Shown here piece by piece: positions 1 to 5,412 of a DNA stretch of 5,773 nt. Origin of the DNA: Trueperaceae bacterium. Lineage in GTDB: Bacteria > Deinococcota > Deinococci > Deinococcales > Trueperaceae. Both the position numbers and the translations under genes were made by a program. Location: assembly GCA_007130355.1 (NCBI GenBank), contig SLSQ01000279.1, forward strand, positions 1 to 5,773, written 5' to 3'. Numbering within the stretch: position 1 is the stretch's first letter; the number at the start of each line of letters is the position of its first letter. The notes under the pieces were generated by a model, which was given only the letters and a program-made list of their open reading frames with translations, was not told the DNA's origin and ran no database searches.

Positions 1-37
1 CATGCGCGCGACGCGCGCCGGGACCTCGCCTGCGACG

Positions 38-59
38 CCGGTCGAAACCCGGCGACCGG
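38..59. repeat. Inverted repeat (hairpin) upstream of aapQ
   Basis: CCGGTCG at 38-44 pairs perfectly with CGACCGG at 53-59, giving a 7-bp stem with an 8-base loop. No T-tract follows, so it is not a classical intrinsic terminator. It could be the terminator or attenuator of an upstream binding-protein gene, an operator, or chance in GC-rich DNA. Confidence 0.3.
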
Positions 60-145
60 ACGGCGTGCACGGGAGGAGCCCTGCCCGCGCCCACGTCGCT
101 CCACCGTCTCTCGTCGGACGTGGCGGCCGGAATCCGCACCGCACC

Positions 146-151
146 TATCTT
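146..151 (+). promoter_or_regulatory. Possible -10 box for the aap operon
   Basis: TATCTT matches the TATAAT consensus at four of six positions, including the key first, second and last bases, and is the most AT-rich patch in the upstream region. It would place a transcription start near 158 and leave a leader of about 34 nt before the GTG start at 192. No convincing -35 hexamer is present 16-18 bp upstream, so this is weak. Confidence 0.17.
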
Positions 152-191
152 GTGAACCGAACCCCGTGCGCATCTCGGCGAGGACCGCACC

Positions 192-2009
192 GTGGCCGCG
201 CCTGAACCCGAAGCGAGGATCCCGTTCTACCGGAACGTGAAGACGATCGGGCTGCTGGCCCAGATCGCGTTCGCGATCGCGGTCGCCATCGGAATCCTCG
301 TCCTCTGGAACAACGTGACCAGCGCGCTCGCTCGGTCGAACCTGCCGGCCGACTTCTCGTGGCTCAACGTGCGCGCCGGAATCCCGATCGGCGAGCGACC
401 GATCCCGTACGAGATCGACGATCCGTACTGGCGGGCGCTGCTCATCGGCTTTCTCAACACGCTCAAGATCGCCGTCGTCGGGGTCGTCGCCGCCAGCTTC
501 CTCGGGGTGGGCGTCGGCGTCGCCCGCATCGCACCGAACTGGCTGCTGCGCCAGATCGCGAGCTGGTACGTCGAGCTGCTCCGGAACACGCCGCTCGCCG
601 TGCAGATCATCTTCTGGTACACCGCCGCCCTCGCCACGCTGCCACCCACGATCAGCGCGCCGGCCACCCTTCCCGGCGGGCTGCTGTTCAGCAACCGGGG
701 CCTCGCCTTCCCGTTCCTCTATCCGGGCTTCGGCTTCGCCCTCTTCACCGTCTTCCTGGGGCTGGGTGCCGTGGCGTTCGTGCTCGTCCTGCGTCTGCGT
801 CGCCGACGGATCGAGCGCGCCGAACGGCCCGGCCGCGCCTGGCCCGCCGCCTGGGCCGCGCTCCTCGCGGTCGCCGGCGTCGGCTGGTTCGTCGCCGACG
901 CCACCTCCGAGCCCCCCGAGCACCTCGCCGTCGAGTTCGAGATCGAGCGCGGGCGCGGCGCGACCTACCTGGACCTGAACCAGGACGGTGAGCGCGAGAC
1001 GCGCAGCGGTCGCCGCGAGCCGCTGGTCGGGTTCGTCCCGGTCACCGTCCGGATCGAGGAGGGGGTCCTCGAGACCCGGAGCCAGAACCTGGTCGAACAA
1101 CGCCAGGTCAAGCCGAGCCTGGTGCGGTTCCCGTTGCTGCTCGAGCACGAGTACGCCTCGGTCGAGCTCGTGTTCCCGAACGAGGAGGACGCGGAGCGCT
1201 TCTCGGTGCACTGGTTCCAGGAGCCGTACAACGGCGTGCTCTACGAGGACCGGAACGGAGACGGCGTCTGGCAGGCGGGCGAGGAGCTCGACGCCGACGG
1301 CCGGGGCTTCACCGGCGTCCGTGTGCAGCTGCACGTCGTGGCCTTCGAGCGCCGGATCGTCACCGACCGCGACGGCCGCTTCCGGATCCCCCGCTTCGAT
1401 CCGGTGGGACGGGAGGAGGGCGTCGCGGAGGGGGGCGGCGTCGGCCTCGGGCCGGGCGCGCTCTTCGGCGCTCCCGCGGCGGCCGACGAGGACGACGCCG
1501 CCACGGCGCTGGCGGGCGACGCCGAATGGCACGCCTCGGGACCGCTCGTCTACAGCCGGCCGACCGTGCCGGTCAGCAACTACGAGGGCGGCTTCCGCTT
1601 CACGCCCAGCTACCTCGCGCTCCTGCTCGCGCTCGTGATCTACACCTCCGCCTTCATCGCCGAGGTCGTCCGTGGCGGGCTCCAAGCGGTCCCGAAGGGA
1701 CAGACGGAGGCGGCGCACGCGCTCGGCCTGGGACCGCGTCAGACGTTCGGTCTGGTCGTGTTCCCGCAGGCGGTCCGGATCATCCTGCCGCCGATGATCA
1801 GCCAGTACCTCAACCTCACCAAGAACTCCTCGCTCGCTCCGCTCGCGGCGTACACCGAGATCTTCGCGGTCAGCACCATCGTCGCGAACCAGACGGGGGC
1901 CAGCGTTCCGGTCACGATCATGATCATCCTCTCCTACCTGTTCATCAGTTTCGTGTTCGCCTTCGTCCTCAACATCGTCAACGCGCGTCTCGCGATCGTG
2001 GAGCGCTGA
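192..2009 (+). CDS. aapQ: AapQ-like amino-acid ABC transporter permease with a large extracytoplasmic insertion
   Basis: This is one of the two membrane subunits of an L-amino-acid importer (polar/hydrophobic amino-acid uptake family, HisM/Aap/Bzt type). The GTG start is the only candidate: an in-frame TGA lies at 153-155, no other start codon intervenes, and AGGA at 181-184 is 7 nt upstream. Predicted membrane segments are near residues 20-40, 83-112, 133-150, 181-200, 217-236, 473-493, 520-535 and 572-596. The N-terminal permease half shows LLIGFLNTLKIAVVG and VELLRNTPLAVQIIFWY. The C-terminal half has the EAA loop (about 491-530, EAAHALGLG) and QYLNLTKNSSLA, both highly typical of AapQ/BztB. 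At 605 residues it is about 200 longer than usual; the excess lies at about 240-460. aapM follows after one base. The family is clear; the exact substrate range is inferred. Confidence 0.93.
   Translation: MAAPEPEARIPFYRNVKTIGLLAQIAFAIAVAIGILVLWNNVTSALARSNLPADFSWLNVRAGIPIGERPIPYEIDDPYWRALLIGFLNTLKIAVVGVVAASFLGVGVGVARIAPNWLLRQIASWYVELLRNTPLAVQIIFWYTAALATLPPTISAPATLPGGLLFSNRGLAFPFLYPGFGFALFTVFLGLGAVAFVLVLRLRRRRIERAERPGRAWPAAWAALLAVAGVGWFVADATSEPPEHLAVEFEIERGRGATYLDLNQDGERETRSGRREPLVGFVPVTVRIEEGVLETRSQNLVEQRQVKPSLVRFPLLLEHEYASVELVFPNEEDAERFSVHWFQEPYNGVLYEDRNGDGVWQAGEELDADGRGFTGVRVQLHVVAFERRIVTDRDGRFRIPRFDPVGREEGVAEGGGVGLGPGALFGAPAAADEDDAATALAGDAEWHASGPLVYSRPTVPVSNYEGGFRFTPSYLALLLALVIYTSAFIAEVVRGGLQAVPKGQTEAAHALGLGPRQTFGLVVFPQAVRIILPPMISQYLNLTKNSSLAPLAAYTEIFAVSTIVANQTGASVPVTIMIILSYLFISFVFAFVLNIVNARLAIVER
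957..1049 (+). repeat. First EF-hand-like repeat unit in the AapQ insertion
   Basis: AapQ residues 256-286 begin GATYLDLNQDG and run to a GFVPVTV beta-strand-like end. Asp261, Asn263 and Asp265 occupy positions 1, 3 and 5 of an EF-hand-like loop, with Gly266 at position 6 and Glu269 at position 9. Position 12 is Ser rather than Glu/Asp, so metal binding may be weaker than in the second unit. Confidence 0.55.
1233..1391 (+). repeat. Second EF-hand-like unit with full SdrD-B-type signature in AapQ
   Basis: AapQ residues 348-400 begin GVLYEDRNGDG, aligning without gaps to GATYLDLNQDG of the first unit at an offset of 92 residues. The loop at 353-364 (DRNGDGVWQAGE) is a canonical 12-residue EF-hand loop: Asp, Asn and Asp at 1, 3 and 5, Gly at 6 and Glu at 12. 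It is followed by TGVRVQL (374-380) and TDRDGRFRIP (391-400), the usual order in SdrD-B/Cna-B-like domains. Calcium binding is inferred. Confidence 0.65.
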
Positions 2010-2010
2010 G

Positions 2011-3249
2011 ATGTCGATGTCGACCGGAATGATCCAGGACCGTCCGCCCCCGCCACGCGAACGTGGACCGGTCGCCTGGGCCCGCCGCAACCTCTTCCGC
2101 GGACCGGTGAACACGGTCGTCAGCCTGATCGTGGGCTACCTGGTGGTCGCGGCGGTGGTCGGCCTGGTCCGTTGGGCGCTCGACAGCCCCGCCTGGACCC
2201 AGGTCTGGGACAACCTCAAGCTGCTCGCCGCCTACCGCTACCCGAGCGACCTGCTGTGGCGTCCGATCTTCGCGGTGGGCACGATCCTGGCCCTGATGGG
2301 GATCGGGGCCGGCGCCGCGCGCCGCCGCGGCGAAGGGGAGATCGCCGGCGGCGTGTTCTGGTGGTTCTTCGGTCTGGTGGCCGTGATCGCGGTGGTGGCG
2401 CTCCTGTACTGGCCGTCGGTGCGCCTCCCTTGGACGCTCGCCGCGCTCGCGCCGCTGGCGGCGCTGTGGCTCGGTCGGACGGTCCCGGCGGCCGGCCGCC
2501 TGCTGGGCTGGCTCTGGCCGCTGGGCCTGATCTTCGTCGTCTTCCTGTTGGTCGGCGTCGGCGGCGACGGACCGTTCCGCGTCGTCCGCACGGTGGAGTG
2601 GGGCGGCTTCCTGCTCACCCTGGTCCTCGCCAGCGTCGGGATCGTGGTGTCGTTCCCGCTCGGGGTGGCGCTCGCGCTCGGCCGCCGCAGCGACCTGCCG
2701 GTGATCAAGTGGTTCTGCATCGCCGTGATCGAGCTCGTGCGCGGCGCGCCGCTGATCACCTGGCTGTTCATCGCCAGCCTGATGGTGCCGCTGCTGCTCA
2801 ACACCAGCCCCGACACGGTGCCGGCGCTGGCGCGGGCGTTGGTGGCCGTGACGCTGTTCAGCGCCGCGTACATGGCCGAGAACGTCCGCGGCGGGCTGCA
2901 GGGCGTCCCCGGCGGTCAGGGCGAGGCGGCCCGCGCGCTCGGCCTCTCCGGCTGGCAGTCGATGCGCCTGATCGTCCTGCCGCAGGCGCTCCGGTCGGTG
3001 ATCCCCGCGATCGTCGGGCAGTCGATCGGTCTGTTCAAGGACACCTCGCTGGTGTTCATCGTCGGGCTGTTCGACTTCTTCGAGATCGGGCGGCGCGTGA
3101 TCCCGAGCCAACCGGCGTCGCTGCAGTACACTGGGGGCGTCCTGTTGGAGCTGTCCGTGTTCATGGCGATCGTCTACGCGTTCTTCGCCTACCGCATGTC
3201 GGTCGCGAGCCGTCAGCTCGAGAAGCGCCTCGGGGTCGGCGAGCGATGA
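2011..3249 (+). CDS. aapM: AapM-like amino-acid ABC transporter permease
   Basis: This is the second channel subunit, expected to pair with AapQ in the cytoplasmic membrane. The N-terminus has the family's ARRNLFRGPVNTVVSL segment (about 24-39), followed by several hydrophobic segments (about 34-53, 85-102, 114-133, 140-153, 165-184). The conserved permease core starts at GGFLLTLVLASVGIV (198-212) and includes ELVRGAPLITWLF (241-253), the EAA loop with NVRGGLQGVPGGQGEAARALGL (291-312, contacts AapP), and FKDTSLVFIVGLFD (342-355). It ends in the characteristic LEKRLGVGER tail. The length of 412 residues is near normal (about 380-400), so unlike AapQ it carries no insertion. ATG 2011 lies one base after the aapQ stop, with GGAG at 2000-2003 inside the aapQ end, indicating translational coupling. 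ATGs at 2017 and 2029 are alternative starts. Confidence 0.94.
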   Translation: MSMSTGMIQDRPPPPRERGPVAWARRNLFRGPVNTVVSLIVGYLVVAAVVGLVRWALDSPAWTQVWDNLKLLAAYRYPSDLLWRPIFAVGTILALMGIGAGAARRRGEGEIAGGVFWWFFGLVAVIAVVALLYWPSVRLPWTLAALAPLAALWLGRTVPAAGRLLGWLWPLGLIFVVFLLVGVGGDGPFRVVRTVEWGGFLLTLVLASVGIVVSFPLGVALALGRRSDLPVIKWFCIAVIELVRGAPLITWLFIASLMVPLLLNTSPDTVPALARALVAVTLFSAAYMAENVRGGLQGVPGGQGEAARALGLSGWQSMRLIVLPQALRSVIPAIVGQSIGLFKDTSLVFIVGLFDFFEIGRRVIPSQPASLQYTGGVLLELSVFMAIVYAFFAYRMSVASRQLEKRLGVGER

Positions 3250-3323
3250 ACCCGCCGCTCCGGTGCCCCGCACCCCGTCCGCTCGTCGCCCTCGACCCGG
3301 TCGAACCTGGAGGTAGTCCGTGA
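3246..3323 (+). CDS. Possible 25-codon mini-ORF bridging aapM and aapP
   Basis: An ATG at 3246 overlaps the aapM stop in an ATGA arrangement. It opens a 25-codon frame whose TGA (3321-3323) overlaps the aapP GTG start (3320-3322) in a GTGA arrangement. The predicted peptide (MNPPLRCPAPRPLV...) is Pro-rich and unrecognised, and there is only a weak ribosome site before it. Its value may be to carry ribosomes from aapM to aapP rather than to make a product. It may equally be chance, because stop codons are rare at this GC content. Confidence 0.2.
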   Translation: MNPPLRCPAPRPLVALDPVEPGGSP

Positions 3324-4105
3324 CCGAAACCCCGAACGCCCGACCGCCGGCCGACGCCCACGCTCCCGAAGGGGGCGAGAAGATCATCGAGATGGCCGGC
3401 CTGAACAAGTGGTTCGGCGACTTCCACGTCCTCAAGGACGTCGACATGTCGGTCAACCGCGGAGAGGTGGTCGTCGTGATCGGCCCGTCCGGATCGGGCA
3501 AGTCGACGCTGATCCGGTGCATCAACCGGCTCGAGGAGCACCAGGAAGGCTCGATCACCGTCGACGGCACGCGCCTCACCGACGACGTGCGGAACATCGA
3601 TCAGATCCGGCGCGAGACCGGCATGGTGTTCCAGCAGTTCAACCTGTTCCCCCACCTGACCGTGATCGACAACGTGACCCTGGCGCCGATCCGCGTGCGC
3701 AAGTGGAAGCGCTCGAAGGCGGAGGAACGGGCGATGTACTTCCTCGAGAAGGTCGGCATTCCCGAGCAGGCCAAGAAGTACCCGGGCCAGCTCTCCGGCG
3801 GGCAGCAGCAGCGCGTCGCCATCGCCCGCGCCCTCACCATGGAACCGAAGGTGATGCTCTTCGACGAGCCCACCAGCGCCCTCGATCCCGAGGTGATCGG
3901 CGAGGTGCTCGAGGTGATGGTGACCCTCGCCAAGGAGGGCATGACGATGGTCGTGGTCACGCACGAGATGGGGTTCGCGCGCGAGGTGGGCGACCGCGTC
4001 ATCTTCATGGACGCCGGCCAGATCGTCGAGGTCGGTCCCCCCGAGCACTTCTTCGAGAACCCGCAGCACGAGCGGACGCGCGGATTCCTGTCGAAGATCC
4101 TCTGA
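3320..4105 (+). CDS. aapP: AapP-like amino-acid ABC transporter ATP-binding protein
   Basis: This cytoplasmic ATPase energises the AapQM channel, acting as a dimer that contacts the EAA loops. All nucleotide-binding motifs are intact: Walker A GPSGSGKST (55-63), Q-loop in VFQQFNLFPHLT (103-114), ABC signature LSGGQQQRVAIARAL (158-172), Walker B VMLFDEPTSALDPE (178-191) with catalytic Glu183, D-loop SALD (186-189) and H-loop His215 in VVTHEMGFA. The C-terminal FFENPQHERTRGFLSKIL is typical of the HisP/GlnQ/AapP group. The length of 261 residues is normal; the first 20 residues are a variable Pro/Ala-rich extension. The GTG start is fixed by an in-frame TAG at 3314-3316 and by GGAGGT at 3309-3314, 5 nt upstream. 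aapM is 70 bp upstream, with the mini-ORF between. Confidence 0.96.
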   Translation: MTETPNARPPADAHAPEGGEKIIEMAGLNKWFGDFHVLKDVDMSVNRGEVVVVIGPSGSGKSTLIRCINRLEEHQEGSITVDGTRLTDDVRNIDQIRRETGMVFQQFNLFPHLTVIDNVTLAPIRVRKWKRSKAEERAMYFLEKVGIPEQAKKYPGQLSGGQQQRVAIARALTMEPKVMLFDEPTSALDPEVIGEVLEVMVTLAKEGMTMVVVTHEMGFAREVGDRVIFMDAGQIVEVGPPEHFFENPQHERTRGFLSKIL

Positions 4106-4142
4106 ACCACCGGCCCCTGGTCCGGACATTCTCACAGCCGGC

Positions 4143-4171
4143 GGCGTCCACCCGGCGGTAGGCTGGACGCC
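4143..4171. repeat. Inverted repeat between aapP and the pilT-like gene
   Basis: GGCGTCCA (4143-4150) pairs perfectly with TGGACGCC (4164-4171), giving an 8-bp stem with a 13-base loop, 38 bp after the aapP stop. No T-tract follows. It may end the aap transcript, or serve as an operator, because a possible -10 box for the next gene (4159-4164) lies in its loop and right arm. Confidence 0.4.
4159..4164 (+). promoter_or_regulatory. Possible -10 box for the pilT-like gene
   Basis: TAGGCT fits the TAnnnT form common in GC-rich actinobacterial promoters. It would give a start near 4171 and a leader of about 47 nt to the ATG at 4218. No good -35 hexamer is seen at the right distance. The box sits within the 4143-4171 inverted repeat. 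Confidence 0.2.
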
Positions 4172-4217
4172 ACATCGCGTCCGACCCGCGCCGGGCGGGC
4201 GCGCGTCAGGAGGCGGC

Positions 4218-5375
4218 ATGGACAACCCATCGCGAGGCGTACGGATGGCGGACCTGCTGGCCCGCATGGTGAGCCGTGGCGCGTCGGACGTGCACCTGCA
4301 GGCGGGGGCGCCACCGCACGTCCGGATCGACGGGGACCTGGTTCCGTGGGAGGACACGAGCAAGCTCACCCCCGGCCAGACCGAGAAGATCGTCGGGGCG
4401 ATGATGAACGAGAGCCAGCGCGAGGCGTTCGTGCACCGGCACGAGCTGGACTTCGCCTTCACGATCCCCGACGTCGCCCGCTTCCGCTGCAACGCCTTCC
4501 GCCAGCGCGGCTCGGTCGGCGTGGTGATGCGCGTGATCGAGGACACCGTGCCCGGGTTCGAGGCGCTCGGACTCCCGGCGCACGTGGTGAGCGAACTGGT
4601 CGAGCAGCCGCGCGGACTGGTGCTCGTCACCGGCCCGACCGGGTCGGGGAAGACCACCACGCTCGGCGCGATGGTCGACTACGTGAACCGTCGCCACCCC
4701 CGGCACGTCGTCACGGTCGAGGACCCGATCGAGATCCTGCACCGGAACCAGAAGAGCCTGGTGGTGCAGCGCGAGGTCGGCCTCGACACCGCCGACTTCG
4801 TCGATGCGCTCAAGTTCGCGATGCGGCAGGATCCGGACGTCATCATGATCGGCGAGATGCGCGACAAGGCGACGGTCGAGGCGGCGATCACCGCGGCCCA
4901 GACCGGCCACCTGGTGATGTCGACGCTGCACACGCTCGACGCCGTGCGCACGGTGAACCGGATCATCGACTTCTTCCCGCCGCACGAACGGAACCAGATC
5001 CGCACGATGCTCGCCGAGTCGCTGCTCGGGATCCTGAGCCAGCGCCTGCTGCCCCGCGCCGACGGGCCGGGCCGGACGCTCGCGGTCGAGGTCCTCGTGA
5101 ACACGCCGTTGATCCGCGACTACGTCAAGGACCCGGACAAGACGCACCTGATCAAGGAAGCGTTGATGGAGGACAACCTCCGTGGGATGCAGACGTTCGA
5201 CCAGCACCTGGTCGAGCTCTACCTGGAGGGAAGGATCACGCTCGAGGACGCGACCTACATGGCCACGAGCCCCCACGAGCTGCGGCTCATGATCACGCAG
5301 CGCGTGGGCGGCACCGAGGCGCCGGACGAGCGCGAGTTCGAACGGATGCTGCGGGCGCGCGGTCCGCTCGGCTGA
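4218..5375 (+). CDS. pilT: PilT/PilU-family type IV pilus ATPase
   Basis: This is a hexameric secretion-superfamily ATPase expected at the cytoplasmic base of type IV pili, where it powers retraction. The N-terminal PAS-like domain (about 1-110) has GASDVHLQAG (21-30), ELDFAF (76-81) and RFRCNAFRQRG (88-98). The RecA-like domain has Walker A GPTGSGKTT (139-147), Asp box VVTVEDPIE (164-172), Walker B DPDVIMIGEMRD (205-216, Glu213) and His box TGHLVMSTLHT (229-239). In the C-terminus the PilT hallmark AIRNLIREGK is replaced by LIRDYVKDPD (298-307), while MQTFDQ (324-329) and SPHELRLMI (351-359) recall PilU-like paralogues. The length of 385 residues is normal. AGGAGG (4208-4213) lies 4 nt before ATG 4218; ATG 4245 (residue 10) is a possible start. 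No other pilus genes are in the window, so pilT versus pilU or a PilT2 type is unsettled. Confidence 0.92.
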   Translation: MDNPSRGVRMADLLARMVSRGASDVHLQAGAPPHVRIDGDLVPWEDTSKLTPGQTEKIVGAMMNESQREAFVHRHELDFAFTIPDVARFRCNAFRQRGSVGVVMRVIEDTVPGFEALGLPAHVVSELVEQPRGLVLVTGPTGSGKTTTLGAMVDYVNRRHPRHVVTVEDPIEILHRNQKSLVVQREVGLDTADFVDALKFAMRQDPDVIMIGEMRDKATVEAAITAAQTGHLVMSTLHTLDAVRTVNRIIDFFPPHERNQIRTMLAESLLGILSQRLLPRADGPGRTLAVEVLVNTPLIRDYVKDPDKTHLIKEALMEDNLRGMQTFDQHLVELYLEGRITLEDATYMATSPHELRLMITQRVGGTEAPDEREFERMLRARGPLG

Positions 5376-5379
5376 GTCC

Positions 5380-5412
5380 GCGCCGAGTCCGGCCACGGGC
5401 CGTGCTCAGCGC
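5380..5412. terminator. Probable bidirectional terminator hairpin at the pilT/folC convergent junction
   Basis: The 33-base element folds into a long stem around an ACG loop (5395-5397). GGCC pairs with GGCC, extended by C-G, then by GAG/CTC with one wobble and one mismatch, and after a further mismatch by GCGC (5380-5383) with GCGC (5409-5412). It starts 5 bp after the pilT stop and includes the folC stop on the other strand (5406-5408), the place expected for a shared terminator. There is no T-tract on either side. Confidence 0.5.

Larger units (their letters stand above)
1..191. other. Upstream non-coding region of the aap operon
   Basis: No recognisable gene is visible on either strand. 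All three forward frames are open for long stretches, as expected at this GC content, but none of the translations resembles a known protein end; they are Arg/Pro-rich in the manner of off-frame reading. The frame shared with aapQ is closed by TGA at 153-155. The region holds an inverted repeat at 38-59 and a weak -10-like hexamer at 146-151. In many aap operons a periplasmic or lipoprotein binding-protein gene (aapJ) precedes aapQ. If that holds here, it ends to the left of the window and this is the intergenic spacer. Confidence 0.5.
909..1571 (+). other. Inserted SdrD-B/Ig-like, EF-hand-bearing extracytoplasmic domain within AapQ
   Basis: AapQ residues about 240-460 have no counterpart in ordinary AapQ, where the segment between the fifth membrane helix and the loop before the EAA-containing half is short. 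The preceding cytoplasmic loop (residues 201-215) is extremely Arg-rich, so by the positive-inside rule the following helix runs outward and this block lies outside the membrane. It contains two segments with DxNxDG loops (residues 261-266 and 353-358), predicted beta strands, and a TDRDGRFRIP segment (391-400) typical of SdrD-B/carboxypeptidase-regulatory-like Ig folds. A Gly/Ala/acidic linker (about 405-450) leads back to the permease. The reading frame and GC-rich third positions continue unchanged. The fold assignment rests on motif recognition only. Confidence 0.7.

Noticed and set aside
1..3. CAT at the left edge, a possible ATG start of a divergent minus-strand gene
   Set aside because: No good ribosome site is seen on the minus strand just upstream and no codons are visible, so it cannot be supported.
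2..205. Forward open frame of 67 codons overlapping the start of aapQ
   Set aside because: The translation is Arg/Pro-rich and unrecognisable, there is no convincing ribosome site, and it overlaps the well-supported aapQ start; it is typical of chance open frames in GC-rich DNA.
909..1571. The AapQ extra segment as an assembly error or a separate gene inserted by a mobile element
   Set aside because: The frame runs through without stops, composition matches the flanks, the boundaries lie in a permissive outer loop, and there are no terminal repeats or transposase traces.
1978..3597. Long minus-strand open frame opposite aapM and the start of aapP
   Set aside because: The sequence is Arg/His/Asp/Gln-rich with no family motifs, the pattern of an antisense shadow of GC-rich coding DNA; the plus strand encodes clear AapM and AapP.
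4106..4125. Short inverted repeats (ACCA/TGGT and CCGG/CCGG) just after the aapP stop
   Set aside because: The stems are only 4 bp with 8-base loops, too weak to call a terminator beside the stronger 4143-4171 repeat.
3161..5396. Long minus-strand open frames opposite aapP and the pilT-like gene
   Set aside because: They show the same shadow composition (His/Asp/Leu/Arg-rich, no motifs), and the plus strand has intact ABC ATPase and PilT motifs.
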